Shown here: positions 49,387 through 59,028 of the stretch, piece after piece
How positions within the stretch are numbered: position 1 is the first letter of the stretch
Layout of the letters: every line of letters starts with the position of its first letter
From: Cellulomonas fimi
GTDB lineage: Bacteria; Actinomycetota; Actinomycetes; Actinomycetales; Cellulomonadaceae
DNA: 64,000 nt
Direction: 5' to 3'
Assembly: GCF_028583725.1 (NCBI RefSeq)
Contig: NZ_CP110680.1
Span: 62,001 to 126,000 of the forward strand
Made by a program: the position numbers and the translations under genes
Notes under the pieces: generated by a model
Database searches by the model: none
Told to the model about the DNA's origin: nothing
What the model saw: only the letters and a program-made list of their open reading frames with translations

Positions 49387-50373
49387 TCAGGTGGACTCGC
49401 GCGCGACGACGTGGAAGACGTCGCTCGTCTGGGACGGTGGCCGGACCGCCGGGTCGAGCGCGGCCAGCACGGACGCGGCCAGGTAGGACGCCTGGGCGTC
49501 GATGGCCTGCCAGATCGTGGTGAGCGGGGGCGCCGCGAGCTTCGCGGTGGGGATGTCGTCGACCCCGATCACGGCGACGTCGTCGGGCACCCGCAGCCCC
49601 TCGGCGCGCAGCCCGGCGAGCACCGCCAGCGCGACCTCGTCGTTGTAGGCGGCCACCGCGGTCACCGGCTCGTCGCCGGACCGCCACGCGCGGACGGCGG
49701 CCGTCGCCGACTCGACGTCCAGGCCGACCGCCGCGACGCGCGGCGCCGGCAGGCCGTGGTCCTCGCACGCCGCCCGCACACCCGCGAGCCGTCGGTCCGC
49801 GAAGGCCGCGAGCCGGTCGTCGGCGGGAGCCGCATACGCCAGCGACCGGTGCCCGCGCTCGACGAGGTGGTCCACCTGGAGCGCGCCGATGTTCGTCTGC
49901 GGGACGGAGAAGATCTCGGGGTGCGGGTCCTCGTCGAGCGCCGTGCCGACGACCGGGATACCGGCCCGACGCATGGCGTACGTGTCCTCGTCGGCGAACG
50001 GCGCGAGGCCCAGGACCGCGCACGGCGTCACCGCGCGCCACAGGTCGGCGAGCGACCCCTTGCCGCGCCCGCTGTGCACCAGCACCGACAGCCCGTGGTC
50101 CGCGAGCGTCGTCGTGAGGTGGTCGATGAGCGTGTCGATGACCGGCCCGACCGTCCAGTCGGGCAGGACCACGAGCACGAGGTCGGAGCGTCCCGAGCGC
50201 AGCGTCCGCGCCGCCGCGGACGGGGTGTAACCGAGGCGGGCGGCCGCGTCGAGGACGCGCTGCCGGGTCGCGTCGGTGATGACGACGCCGTCCTTGGCGT
50301 TGAGCACGTAGCTCACCGTGGTGCGCGAGACACCGCTCTCCCGGGCCACGTCGGCACTGGTCACGCGCGGCAC
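49387..50373 (-). CDS. LacI-family transcriptional regulator
   Basis: 328 residues from GTG 50373, chosen because AGGAGG is seven to eight bases upstream; ATG 50388 is the in-frame alternative. The headpiece is VTSADVARESGVSRTTVSYVLN, a standard LacI helix-turn-helix with hinge helix TPSAAARTLRSGRS, and the remainder is a two-lobed sugar-binding domain (VVGTALDEDPHPEIF, VIGVDDIPTAKLAAPPLTTI). These proteins repress sugar-utilisation genes until a sugar binds. It converges on GH81. Likely targets in the window are the pectate lyase/P450 region with LacI-like palindromes and the GH13/GH81 genes; that is inference. Confidence 0.92.
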   Translation of the reverse strand: MPRVTSADVARESGVSRTTVSYVLNAKDGVVITDATRQRVLDAAARLGYTPSAAARTLRSGRSDLVLVVLPDWTVGPVIDTLIDHLTTTLADHGLSVLVHSGRGKGSLADLWRAVTPCAVLGLAPFADEDTYAMRRAGIPVVGTALDEDPHPEIFSVPQTNIGALQVDHLVERGHRSLAYAAPADDRLAAFADRRLAGVRAACEDHGLPAPRVAAVGLDVESATAAVRAWRSGDEPVTAVAAYNDEVALAVLAGLRAEGLRVPDDVAVIGVDDIPTAKLAAPPLTTIWQAIDAQASYLAASVLAALDPAVRPPSQTSDVFHVVAREST

Positions 50374-50521
50374 GGTCTTCCTCCTCAACCTGGCCGGACT
50401 GCGCCGACCACCCTAGACCCGCGCACGGGCCCGGCGACCGAGGCGTCGTCGAGAAACGCGCGCACGGCGCAACGCCCCGCCGCCCGCGCGACGAGTCGTG
50501 CGAGTGGCGGACGGCCCGGCG

Positions 50522-51277
50522 TCAGGCCTGCTGCGAGCGCGCGACGAGCTTGTGACCGAGCTGCCCCGCGGAGTGGGCGTCGAGCATCTGCGTCTGCGCC
50601 TCGACGATCCGCAGCAGCGCGGGGTCGTGCCGCTGCACCTCGGACGACTGCAGCAGCACGGTGCCCTTGCCGGTGAAGTCGTACTGGCGCTCCTCGCCGG
50701 ACTCGCGACCGAACATCATCTGCACGCCCGACACGAGCGAGTGCGCCATCCAGTTGTAGTCGTAGTGGTGGCTCGGCGACGGGCAGTCGGCCCAGCCGAG
50801 CAGCGCCTCGGGGTCGGCGCGGAACGGCGGCTCGACGAAGATGACGGGCCCGTTCGACGACGCGAGGAACTTGCCCGTGCCGATGAGCGTGACGAAGCCC
50901 GGGACGATCGACTGCTTGAGCTCGAGGCCGGTCTCGAACGCGAGCAGGTTGGTCTGCTTGATCGTGAGGTTGCCGTCGCCCAGGTCGTACGAGTTGATGT
51001 CGTTGCCGCGGTCGCCGATGACGAGCTTGCCGCGGCCGCTCGCGACGACCCACTCCTGCGCGTACAGCGGCGACGCGAACCGGGCGGCGACCCACGCGGC
51101 GCGCGAGGCGTAGGCGCTCACGGCGGAGAAGTCGATGTTGCCGTAGTACGCGATCATCGCGCCCTTCGACGTGAACCACTCGCCGTTCAGGTCGATCGAG
51201 AACGAGTACGCGTTGACGTTGTCGTTCGCCGGGAGGGTCCGGGCGTCGTAGATCGTCGTGTCGATCCCGCTGATCAT
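50522..51277 (-). CDS. AIM24-family protein (third gene of operon)
   Basis: 251 residues from ATG 51277, overlapping the preceding gene by ATGA. The beta-helical AIM24/TIGR00266 pattern is present: SKGAMIAYYGNIDFSA, LVIGDRGNDINSYDLGDG, and later ERQYDFTGKGTVLLQSSEV near the C-terminus. AIM24 domains form a stacked beta fold; the bacterial proteins are of unknown function, and in yeast mitochondria Aim24 affects membrane organisation. It is the longest of three tandem AIM24 genes, with ~50 extra residues in the middle (PSPSHHYDYNWMAHSLVSG). Probably cytoplasmic. Confidence 0.85.
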   Translation of the reverse strand: MISGIDTTIYDARTLPANDNVNAYSFSIDLNGEWFTSKGAMIAYYGNIDFSAVSAYASRAAWVAARFASPLYAQEWVVASGRGKLVIGDRGNDINSYDLGDGNLTIKQTNLLAFETGLELKQSIVPGFVTLIGTGKFLASSNGPVIFVEPPFRADPEALLGWADCPSPSHHYDYNWMAHSLVSGVQMMFGRESGEERQYDFTGKGTVLLQSSEVQRHDPALLRIVEAQTQMLDAHSAGQLGHKLVARSQQA

Positions 51278-51918
51278 CAGAACTTCTCCTCGGACGCCTG
51301 GACGTAGACCGTGCCGTGACCCGACACGTGGAGCTGGAACGCCTCGCCGGACCCGCGGCCCACGAGGTCACGCAGGCCGACGCTGGCCTTGAGGTCGATG
51401 TTCAGCGCGCCCGTGTGGCCGACGTACGCCTGCGGGTCGACGCCGACGACCTCGCCGTTGAGCGGCAGCGGGAACGTGCCGCCGTGCGACAGCAGCGCGA
51501 CCGACCCGTGCCCCGAGATGCGGGTGGTGAACAGGCCCTGCCCGGTCATCGCGCCGCGGACCGCGGAGCGGATGCCGCCCTGGCCGATGAACTCGACGCT
51601 GGTCTGGAGGTTCGCGTCGTGCGCGAGCAGCCGGTCCGCCTCGACCGTGAGCGAGTCGCCGCTGAGGTCGATCACCGTCACGTGCAGGCCGCGGAACCCG
51701 TACAGGACGGAGCCGTTGCCCTCGGTCGCCATCATCGGGTTCGACTCGCCCGACATCGCCGCGCCGACGAACCCGCCGACGCCCTGTCCCTGGCCGCTGA
51801 TCGGCCGGAACGACACGTTCCCCTCGTACCCGAGCATCGCGCCGCGGCGCGCGAGCACCGGGTTCTGCGTCGTCACGGGGATGCGGACGACCTTGCTGTT
51901 GACCTTCTCGAACGCCAT
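51277..51918 (-). CDS. AIM24-family protein (second gene of operon)
   Basis: 213 residues from ATG 51918. The AIM24 pattern is clear: RRGAMLGYEGNVSFRPI, GNGSVLYGFRGLHVTVIDL, and VSGHGTVYVQASEEKF at the C-terminus. It lies between the two other AIM24 genes, 13 bases after the first and overlapping the start of the third. There is no signal peptide or membrane segment. The three differ enough in sequence to suggest a hetero-oligomer, not simple copies. Confidence 0.88.
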   Translation of the reverse strand: MAFEKVNSKVVRIPVTTQNPVLARRGAMLGYEGNVSFRPISGQGQGVGGFVGAAMSGESNPMMATEGNGSVLYGFRGLHVTVIDLSGDSLTVEADRLLAHDANLQTSVEFIGQGGIRSAVRGAMTGQGLFTTRISGHGSVALLSHGGTFPLPLNGEVVGVDPQAYVGHTGALNIDLKASVGLRDLVGRGSGEAFQLHVSGHGTVYVQASEEKF

Positions 51919-51931
51919 CGTCGTCGCCCTC

Positions 51932-52549
51932 TCAGCGCTCGGCCGGCTGGATGTAGACGGTGCCGTTGCCCTCGAACCGCAGGGAGAACGGCTCGCCGCC
52001 GTCCTCGCCGATGACGGACCGCCAGGAGACGCCCGACACGAGGCTCATCTGCGTCTGGCCGGTGCCCGCGACGTACACGTCGGGGTCGACGACCAGCGGC
52101 TCGCCGGGCGTGACGGCCAGCGCGATGAGCGGGCCCTCGGACATGATCGCGACCTGGCCGGTGCCGGTGACGGTCGTCGTCGCGAGGCCCTGCCCGGACG
52201 TCATGCCGCGCAGACCGGCGAACTGCACGTCGAGCTGGAGGCCGTCCGTGACGGCGAGGATGTGGTCGGACTCGACCGTGAGCCGGTCGTTCTGCAGCTG
52301 CACGACGGTCACGTCCATCGCGTCCTGCGCGAGGTAGACGCGGCCCGCGCCGCTGCACGTCATGAGCGAGATCGACTCGCCGGCGACGCGCTGCTTGAGC
52401 GCGGCGCGGAACCCGCCGCCGCCGCCCATGCCGGCCGACTTGAACTCGACCTTGCCGGTGTACGCGACCATCGAGCCGGACGCGGCCCGGACGGAGTCGC
52501 CCTGGAGGTCGGCGTGCAGGACGCGCTTGTCCGCGGTGAGGACGGCCAC
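51932..52549 (-). CDS. AIM24-family protein (first gene of operon)
   Basis: 205 residues from GTG 52549 with AGGGG upstream. It reads SGSMVAYTGKVEFKSAGMGG, RVYLAQDAMDVTVVQL and FEGNGTVYIQPAER, the repeating strand pattern of AIM24. A glycine run in the first third (MGGGGGFRAAL) may be a flexible loop. First gene of the three-gene operon; no regulator is adjacent. Function unknown; related bacterial proteins occur near tellurite-resistance (TerD-type) genes in other genomes, but none is seen here. Confidence 0.88.
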   Translation of the reverse strand: MAVLTADKRVLHADLQGDSVRAASGSMVAYTGKVEFKSAGMGGGGGFRAALKQRVAGESISLMTCSGAGRVYLAQDAMDVTVVQLQNDRLTVESDHILAVTDGLQLDVQFAGLRGMTSGQGLATTTVTGTGQVAIMSEGPLIALAVTPGEPLVVDPDVYVAGTGQTQMSLVSGVSWRSVIGEDGGEPFSLRFEGNGTVYIQPAER

Positions 52550-52691
52550 GGTTCCCCTGTCTGACGGGCGCGCGCCGGGGCGCGCGGGCGGAGGGTGACG
52601 CCGCGAGCCGGGGGCGGTGGGCGTCAGGACTCCGGGGAGCCTAACCGTGCGGTGCGACGCCTGCGGCGCGTTCCAGCCTCCAGGGCAGGTG

Positions 52692-52710
52692 ATTCCCCGA
52701 CTCGGGGGAA
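52692..52710. promoter_or_regulatory. TTCCCC...GGGGAA inverted repeat
   Basis: TTCCCCGACTCGGGGGAA forms an inverted repeat of 6 bp with a 6-base centre in the 634-bp region upstream of the AIM24 operon. It may be an operator or a small hairpin. Evidence is limited to the symmetry. Confidence 0.3.
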
Positions 52711-52797
52711 CCGCGCCCCGGACGCGACGACGCGACCCCGCGCCGACAGCGCGACATCGATCTCTCGCGCTCGCGCCGATGTCGCTCCGACGCCGCC

Positions 52798-52989
52798 GTC
52801 CGTCACTTCGACGCCGAGGCGGTCAGTCTCGGCATCTCACGGGGGGAGGTCCTGCGTCGCCATCTGGAGGCTGAGGTCACGCGCGACGAGTCCCGGAGCG
52901 TCTCCATGACGGGCGCGGACCGGGACCGGTTCGCCGCCGCCTACTCCGGCCTCGCCGACCCGCACGTCATGGGCGCCGCGTGGCGGTGA
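52798..52989 (+). pseudogene. VapB antitoxin remnant
   Basis: The frame ending TGA 52987-52989 reads HFDAEAVSLGISRGEVLRRH then LEAEV, and later RDRFAAAYSGLADPHVMGAAWR. This matches VapB proteins, where a ribbon-helix-helix (DAxAxxLGxSRxExLRR) is followed by a tail ending LADPxVMxxAWR. No in-frame start codon exists and the N-terminal ~10 residues do not fit, so the gene looks decayed. It overlaps the vapC remnant by GTGA, the normal vapBC coupling. Confidence 0.7.
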
Positions 52990-53123
52990 CGGCGTGGCTG
53001 GTCGACGAGTCGGCCCTGGTCCGGCTCCCGTACGCGGTGGACCGTCACCTCTGGCAGTCGCGGCTCGAACGCCGTCCGCTCCGCATCACCGTCGTCACCC
53101 TCGAGAGGCTCGACTTCGCCTGA
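52986..53123 (+). pseudogene. VapC PIN-domain toxin remnant (45 codons)
   Basis: From GTG 52986 the frame encodes AWLVDESALVRLPYAVD...LWQSRLERRPLRITVVT-type sequence and stops at 53123. A PIN toxin is normally about 130 residues; the first Asp (VDESAL) and helix are present, but the three other acidic residues of the active site and the rest of the fold are missing. It is therefore non-functional. With the vapB remnant it records a former toxin-antitoxin pair. Confidence 0.75.
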
Positions 53124-53183
53124 GCCCCGTCCCGAGCCGGAGAACCGGCCCGGGGCGTCGGGGTTGGCCCCTACAGTTCACGG

Positions 53184-55097
53184 GTGCCTGACGACGGGAC
53201 CATCGGGACGACGACGCAGAGCGCCTTCCAGGTCGACCTGCGCGGCGTCGTCGAGCTGCTGAGCCACCACCTCTACTCCGGCCCGCGCGTGTACGTGCGC
53301 GAGGTCGTCCAGAACGCGGTCGACGCGGTGACGGTGCGCGGTGCGCGCGACGACCGGCCGGCGCTGCTGCTGGTCCCGGCCGACGTGTCCGCGGACGGCC
53401 GGCTGCACGCGATGGACTCCGGGGTCGGGCTCGACGAGGACGACGTGCGCACGTTCCTCGCGACGATCGGCCGGTCGAGCAAGCGCGACGAGCTGGGCCT
53501 GGCGCGGTCCGACCTTCTCGGGCGGTTCGGCATCGGCCTGCTGTCGTGCTTCATGGTCACGGACGCGATCGAGGTCGTGTCCCGCCGCGGCGACCGGGGC
53601 GACGAGCCGCCGGTGCGCTGGGTCGGCGAGGCGGACGGGACGTACCGGCTCCAGTCGTGGGCGGCCGACGGGCAGATGGACGACGAGCGCGCCGACTGGC
53701 TCGCCGCCGGGCCGGGCACGTGCGTCGCCCTCGCACCGCGGCGCGGCTCGGAGCACCTGCTGAGCAGCGCGAGCGTCGTCGAGCTGGCCCGGCACTACGG
53801 CGCGTACCTCCCGCACCGCGTGGTCGTCCGCACGCCCGACGGCGACGTCGAGGTGAGCGACCGGACCCCGCCGTGGCGCGAGACGGACCCCGAGCGGCGG
53901 CGTGACGCGTGCGTGCGGCTCGCGGAGACCGAGCTCGGCGGGACGCCGTTCCACGTGCTCCCGATCCGCGTGCCGGAGGCCGGGCTCGACGGCGTCGCCG
54001 TGATCGCCGGTCAGCGGTCGTCCAGCGCACGGCACGGGCGCCACCGCGTCCACCTCAAGGGCATGCTCCTGTCGGACCAGGTGCCGGACCTCGTGCCGGA
54101 GTGGGCGTTCTTCGTCCGGTGCGCGGTCGACGCGGAGCTGCTGCGTCCCACGGCGGACCGCGAGGGGCTCGTCGAGGACGACCTGCTGGAGCACGTCCGC
54201 ACGTCGATCGGCGAGCAGGTGCGCGCGTGGCTCGTGCGGCTCGCGGCGACGCAGCCGCACCGGTTGCGCGAGTTCCTGTCGCTGCACGACACCGCGGTGA
54301 AGGCGCTCGCGCTGCACGACGACGAGCTGCTGCGCATCGTGCTGCCGCTGCTGCCGTTCGAGACGAACCAGGGCGTCACGACGCTGCCCGAGCTGCTGGC
54401 CACGACGGACGTCGTCCGCGTCACGCAGTCGATCGACGACTTCCGGCAGGTCGGGGCGGTGCTCGCCGCGCAAGGCGTGGCGGTCGTCAACGGCGGGTAC
54501 ACGTTCGACCTCGCGCTCGTGCACCGTCTGGTCGACGTCCGGCCGGACGCGGTCGTCGAGCGCGTGACGCCGACGGACGTCGAGGGCCACGTGCGGTTCG
54601 TCGGGGAGGAGCGCGCGCGCGAGGTCGCGTCGGCGCTCGACGAGATCCGGGCGGTGCTCGACGCCGTCCAGGTGGACGTCGAGCTGCGGTCGTACGCACC
54701 CGCGACGCTCCCCGCGCTGCTGGTCGAGGACGACGCCGCGCACGACCGCCGCGAGGTCCGGGCGGTGGCCGCGGAGGTCGACGACGCGTGGGGTGCGCTG
54801 CTCGGCGCGTTCGACGACGGTGGCAGCGACCGCCCGCGCCTGCTGCTCAACGACGCCAACCCGACGGTGCGGCGCGTCCTCGCGCTCGACGACGCGACGC
54901 TGCGCGGCCTGGCCGCCGAGACGCTGTACGGCCGCGCCCTCCTCGCCGCCCCGCGCCGTCTGCGCCCCGCCGACTCGGCCCTGCTCGACCGCTCGTTCAA
55001 CGCCCTGCTCGACCGTGCGGTCGCGACGGTGACGCCCGCCATCGAGACCCCCGCCACCGAGACCCCCGCCACCGACCCCGAGGGGACGACCCGATGA
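53184..55097 (+). CDS. Hsp90-family (HtpG-like) ATPase
   Basis: 637 residues from GTG 53184. The N-terminal GHKL ATP-binding fold has YVREVVQNAVDAVTVR (E40, N44, D47), MDSGVGLDEDDV (D78-x-G-x-G) and LLGRFGIGLLSCFMV (G2 box). The middle part continues as in Hsp90 but the C-terminal dimerisation region is short and not clearly recognisable. It would bind and hydrolyse ATP as a chaperone. It overlaps the next gene by ATGA, and that gene encodes a 968-residue helical-repeat protein, so the pair is probably one system and distinct from housekeeping htpG, which is longer in its C-terminal part. The client is unknown. Confidence 0.88.
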   Translation: MPDDGTIGTTTQSAFQVDLRGVVELLSHHLYSGPRVYVREVVQNAVDAVTVRGARDDRPALLLVPADVSADGRLHAMDSGVGLDEDDVRTFLATIGRSSKRDELGLARSDLLGRFGIGLLSCFMVTDAIEVVSRRGDRGDEPPVRWVGEADGTYRLQSWAADGQMDDERADWLAAGPGTCVALAPRRGSEHLLSSASVVELARHYGAYLPHRVVVRTPDGDVEVSDRTPPWRETDPERRRDACVRLAETELGGTPFHVLPIRVPEAGLDGVAVIAGQRSSSARHGRHRVHLKGMLLSDQVPDLVPEWAFFVRCAVDAELLRPTADREGLVEDDLLEHVRTSIGEQVRAWLVRLAATQPHRLREFLSLHDTAVKALALHDDELLRIVLPLLPFETNQGVTTLPELLATTDVVRVTQSIDDFRQVGAVLAAQGVAVVNGGYTFDLALVHRLVDVRPDAVVERVTPTDVEGHVRFVGEERAREVASALDEIRAVLDAVQVDVELRSYAPATLPALLVEDDAAHDRREVRAVAAEVDDAWGALLGAFDDGGSDRPRLLLNDANPTVRRVLALDDATLRGLAAETLYGRALLAAPRRLRPADSALLDRSFNALLDRAVATVTPAIETPATETPATDPEGTTR

Positions 55098-58000
55098 CCG
55101 TGACGCGTGCCGAGGTCGAGGAGCTGCTCCAGCGGCTCGCGCAGACGCCGCCGAACGCGAAGCCCGACGTCGCGACGGAGCTCGTGCAGGTCGCCGACGC
55201 GCAGGGCGACGCCGACCTGCGGTTCCGCGCCCGTCTGGCGTACGTGTCGTCGTTGCACCACGCCAACGACCGGCACCGCATGTTCGCGCCGTTCGTCTAC
55301 GTGCTCCAGCAGTACGACGCCGCGCCCGGCTGGATGACGGAGGAGCAGCGCTGGGAGGTCCTCTGGCTGCACAAGTGGATGGTCACGTGGCTCGTCGACC
55401 ACCCGCAGGTGCCGCTCGCGCAGCTCCAGGAGGTGCTCGACGGGATGCGGCGGCGGTACGCGGAGGCCGGCGAGGGGCTTGCGCCCGTGCTGGGGTGCGC
55501 GTACGTGCTGCGCGCGCACGTCGACGGTGAGGCCGCGGCCGAGGCCGAGTTCGACGCGTGGGTGCGCGCGCCGCGCACGCACCTGTCGGACTGCGAGGGC
55601 TGCGAGCCGTCGGCGCGCATCGCGCACCTCGCCGAGCTGGGCCGCCACGAGGAGGTGCTCGCCGAGCTCGCGCCCGTGGTCGACGGCGACGTGGGGTGCA
55701 GCGAGCAGCCGCAGGTCGCGATCGGCGAGGCGCTGACGTCGCTCGTCGTCGTCGGCGACCACGACCGCGCCGCGACGCTGCACCGCACCGCGTTCCGGGC
55801 GAGCCGGTCCAACCCCGCGGACACGGCCTCGGTCGCCCGGCACCTGCACGTGCTCGCACGCACCGGCAACCTCACGCGCGGGCTCGAGGTGCTGGGCGAG
55901 CAGCGGCACGCGCTCGAGCACCCCTCGTCGCCCTACGCGGGGATGGAGCTCGCCGCGGCGGCGACGCGGCTGCTGCACGCGGTGGTCGCGGCCGGGGACG
56001 GCGAGGCGACGGTCCGCGGTGGCGGTCGGCCGCCCGAGCGCGCCGCCGACCTGCTGGTCCGCGTCGAGGAGCAGACGTGGTCGCTCGCGCGCGCGTTCGA
56101 CGAGCGCAACGGCACGACGGCCGTCGGCGACCGCGTCCGCGCCTGGGTCGAGGCACCCGACCTCCCGCACCTCCCGCTCGGCCCCGTCACGGCACCGGCC
56201 GAGACGGTCGCGCGCCTCGACGTGGTCCGCACCCCGCTCGACCCGACGTTCGGCGCCGACCCCGGCGGCCTCGACCTGCCCGCGCTCGCGGAGCTCGTGA
56301 TCCTCGCGCGCCGGCGGGCGTCGACCCCGACGTGGACGCGCCTCGTGGCGCACTGGAAGACGCGCCGCGACGGCGAGCTCGCGGCGCTCGACCGTGCCGA
56401 CACCGTCGCCGTGCGCGCCGCGGCCGACCTCGACGCCTTCGCGCTCTGGGCGCCGTCGCCGCACCCCGACCTGTCGCTCGCGACCAGCGCCGCGGAGCTC
56501 TACCGGACCCTCGGCGACGAGGCCGAGGCGGTGCTCGTCGAGGTCCTGGCCGACCTGCACGCCGGTCGCCCGGTCGACGTCGCCGCCGTGATCACCGCCG
56601 TCGACGCGCACGGCACCCCCGTGCAGCGGGCGCGTGCCCGCTCGCGGGTGGCCGCCGAGGCGCTCGAGGAGCAGGCGCGGGCGCTCCACGCGGACGCCTA
56701 CGCGATCCTCGTCGAGGCCCGCCCGACGTCCGCCGAGGACCGGTCGGTCGCGGCACGCGTGCTGCTCGACGTCACGCCGTTCGGCCCCGACCGTCCGGCG
56801 GTCCTGCAGAGCGCGCTCGACCTGCTCGACGACGGCGACGAGCCCATGCTGCGCGCGCAGGTCGCCTCCGAGCGGGCCGTCGCGAGCGCACAGGAGGGCG
56901 ACCTCGACGCGGCGCACGCGCACTTCGACGAGGCCGCGCGGGTCGCGCGCGTCGCCGGTGCGCCCGAGGTGCTGCTCCAGGTCGAGGCGCGCCGCGCGCA
57001 CGTGCTCGCCGGGACGGGTCAGCCGGACCGTGCGGAGGTGCTCGCGCTCGCGGTCGCCGCAGCCGCGCGCGAGGTCGAGCGCCCGGACCTCGCGATCGAG
57101 CAGAGCACGCTCGCGGCGCAGCTCATGGCGTCGCGCGGGCGCGAGCTCGAGGCCGTCGAGGTCGCCGAGGCCGCGCTCGGGCTCGTCTACCCCGACGCCG
57201 CCGTGTCGCGGCAGCACCGCGCGCTGCGCCGCCACCTGCGCGCGCAGCTGCTCGACCTCACGTCGCGCCTGTCCGCGGCGCTCGGCGAGCAGGACCGCGC
57301 CGTCGCGCTCGCCCGCGAGGCGGTCGACCTAGCGAGCGGCCCGGCTGAGCCCGGCGCCGAGCCCGACCCGGGAGCCGCGGCCGTCGTCGCGCGCCTCGCC
57401 GGGCTGGTCGAGGACGACGACGCCGTCGAGGCCACCCGCCTCTACGCGCACGCGCTCGACCTCGCCGAGCGCGCAGGTCAGGACGCGTTCGCGCAGGTCG
57501 TGCGGCGCGAGCGGGTCGCCGCGCGGTTCGACGCCGACGGGGTCGACGCGGCCCTGCGGGACGTCGACGACGCGGCCCGGTCCAACGCGGCGGCCCACGC
57601 CCGCACGCTCGCGGACCCCGAGGCGGCCGCTGCGTGGCAGGGCTGGGACTTCGCGTGGGAGGACGTCGTGCTGGCGGGGATGCGCAGCCGCGTGCTCGCG
57701 TCGGCGGGGCTCGTCGACGACGCGCTCGCGGCCGTCGAGGGGCTCCCCGCGCGGTGGGACGAGGTCGGCGGGCGGGTCGAGGCGATCGACGCCGAGATCC
57801 TGCGCGGCCGGCTCCTGCTGCACACGCCCCGACCGGACGAGGGCGTCGCCGCGCTCGAGTCGGCCGCGCTGCGCGCCCGCGCCGCCGGGGAGACGTCGCT
57901 CGTGCACTCCGCCGCCGGTACGGCCGCGAGCTGGCTCGACGAGTCCGGTCGTCCCGCGGAGGCGCAGGCGCTGTGGGACCGCCTGGTCGCGGACGTCTGA
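55094..58000 (+). CDS. Giant helical-repeat (TPR-like) partner of the Hsp90-like protein
   Basis: 968 residues from ATG 55094, coupled by ATGA to the Hsp90-like gene. The frame is open further upstream, but that is a shadow of the Hsp90 gene. The whole protein is alanine-rich and helical, with tandem helix-turn-helix units of TPR type, for example [40 protein letters not shown] and [21 protein letters not shown] see no catalytic motif, signal peptide or membrane segment. TPR arrays bind Hsp90-family C-termini in eukaryotes, so it may be a co-chaperone or scaffold that delivers a client. That is inference. Base composition matches neighbours. Confidence 0.8.
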   Translation: MTVTRAEVEELLQRLAQTPPNAKPDVATELVQVADAQGDADLRFRARLAYVSSLHHANDRHRMFAPFVYVLQQYDAAPGWMTEEQRWEVLWLHKWMVTWLVDHPQVPLAQLQEVLDGMRRRYAEAGEGLAPVLGCAYVLRAHVDGEAAAEAEFDAWVRAPRTHLSDCEGCEPSARIAHLAELGRHEEVLAELAPVVDGDVGCSEQPQVAIGEALTSLVVVGDHDRAATLHRTAFRASRSNPADTASVARHLHVLARTGNLTRGLEVLGEQRHALEHPSSPYAGMELAAAATRLLHAVVAAGDGEATVRGGGRPPERAADLLVRVEEQTWSLARAFDERNGTTAVGDRVRAWVEAPDLPHLPLGPVTAPAETVARLDVVRTPLDPTFGADPGGLDLPALAELVILARRRASTPTWTRLVAHWKTRRDGELAALDRADTVAVRAAADLDAFALWAPSPHPDLSLATSAAELYRTLGDEAEAVLVEVLADLHAGRPVDVAAVITAVDAHGTPVQRARARSRVAAEALEEQARALHADAYAILVEARPTSAEDRSVAARVLLDVTPFGPDRPAVLQSALDLLDDGDEPMLRAQVASERAVASAQEGDLDAAHAHFDEAARVARVAGAPEVLLQVEARRAHVLAGTGQPDRAEVLALAVAAAAREVERPDLAIEQSTLAAQLMASRGRELEAVEVAEAALGLVYPDAAVSRQHRALRRHLRAQLLDLTSRLSAALGEQDRAVALAREAVDLASGPAEPGAEPDPGAAAVVARLAGLVEDDDAVEATRLYAHALDLAERAGQDAFAQVVRRERVAARFDADGVDAALRDVDDAARSNAAAHARTLADPEAAAAWQGWDFAWEDVVLAGMRSRVLASAGLVDDALAAVEGLPARWDEVGGRVEAIDAEILRGRLLLHTPRPDEGVAALESAALRARAAGETSLVHSAAGTAASWLDESGRPAEAQALWDRLVADV

Positions 58001-58116
58001 CGCGGTCGCCGGCACGGGTCGCCGGCGCTCGCTGCTCCGCCAGCGGCCGTCGGTCCCGGGGTCGCCGATCGCGTGGACGTCGCTCGCCGCGCGCCCGGCG
58101 GCGCGATGATGGGGTG

Positions 58117-59028
58117 ATGTCGAGGATCGCGGTCCGCACCCGGGTCACCCGGATCACCGTCGACGGGCCGCCGCGCCACGTCGAGGACCTGCTCGCCGCC
58201 GAGGAGCCGCTGGAGATCCGCGTCGGGGGCCGGTCGCTCGTCGTGACGATGCGCACACCCGGCCACGACGTCGAGCTCGCGCAGGGGTTCCTCGTGTCGG
58301 AGGGCGTCGTGTCGCGTCGTGAGCACGTCGCCGCCGCCCGGTACTGCGCGGGTGCGACCGTCGACGGGGAGAACACGTACAACGTCCTCGACGTGACGCT
58401 CGGGCCCGGCGTCCCCGCTCCGGGCGCACGCGTCGAGCACAGCTTCCTCAGCACGTCGGCGTGCGGGCTGTGCGGCAAGTCGAGCATCGACGCCGTCCGG
58501 ACGCACTCGTGCTGGACGGTCGACGGCGACGACCTCGTCGTCCCGCCCGCGCTGCTCGCGACGTTCCCCGATGCGCTGCGCGAGCACCAGGACGTCTTCG
58601 CGAAGACGGGCGGCCTGCACGCGGCCGCGCTGTTCGACGGGCGCACGGGCGACCTGCTGGTACTGCGCGAGGACGTGGGCCGGCACAACGCGGTCGACAA
58701 GGTCGTCGGGTGGGCGCTCGCCGCGGGGCGGCTGCCGCTGCGCGGGACCGTCCTCATGGTGTCGGGGCGCGCGTCGTTCGAGCTCACGCAGAAGGCGTGG
58801 ATGGCGGGGATCCCGTTCCTCGCGGCGGTGTCGGCGCCGTCGTCGCTGGCCGTGGACCTCGCGCGGTCGGCGGGGATGACGCTCGTCGGGTTCCTGCGCG
58901 GGCCGTCGATGGTCGTCTACGCGGGAGCCGAGCGCGCGGCGGTGCCTCCGCCCGGCAGGCCGCCGACGTCGGACGGCGCCCTCGCGGCCAGGGCCCAGCC
59001 GCAGCCCGTCGAGGCGGTCGCCCGATGA
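58117..59028 (+). CDS. fdhD: Formate dehydrogenase accessory sulfurtransferase FdhD
   Basis: 303 residues from ATG 58117. FdhD family motifs are [12 protein letters not shown] with C116 and C119, which carry sulfur from a cysteine desulfurase to molybdenum cofactor, and [19 protein letters not shown] with [19 protein letters not shown]. It activates formate-dehydrogenase-type molybdoenzymes. The stop codon overlaps the ATG of the downstream oxidoreductase (ATGA), so the two are made together and FdhD probably matures that enzyme. Confidence 0.95.
   Translation: MSRIAVRTRVTRITVDGPPRHVEDLLAAEEPLEIRVGGRSLVVTMRTPGHDVELAQGFLVSEGVVSRREHVAAARYCAGATVDGENTYNVLDVTLGPGVPAPGARVEHSFLSTSACGLCGKSSIDAVRTHSCWTVDGDDLVVPPALLATFPDALREHQDVFAKTGGLHAAALFDGRTGDLLVLREDVGRHNAVDKVVGWALAAGRLPLRGTVLMVSGRASFELTQKAWMAGIPFLAAVSAPSSLAVDLARSAGMTLVGFLRGPSMVVYAGAERAAVPPPGRPPTSDGALAARAQPQPVEAVAR

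Noticed and set aside
53909..55093. Upstream extension of the 968-residue gene
   Set aside because: This part of the frame is an arginine-rich shadow of the Hsp90-like gene; ATG 55094 with ATGA overlap is the real start.
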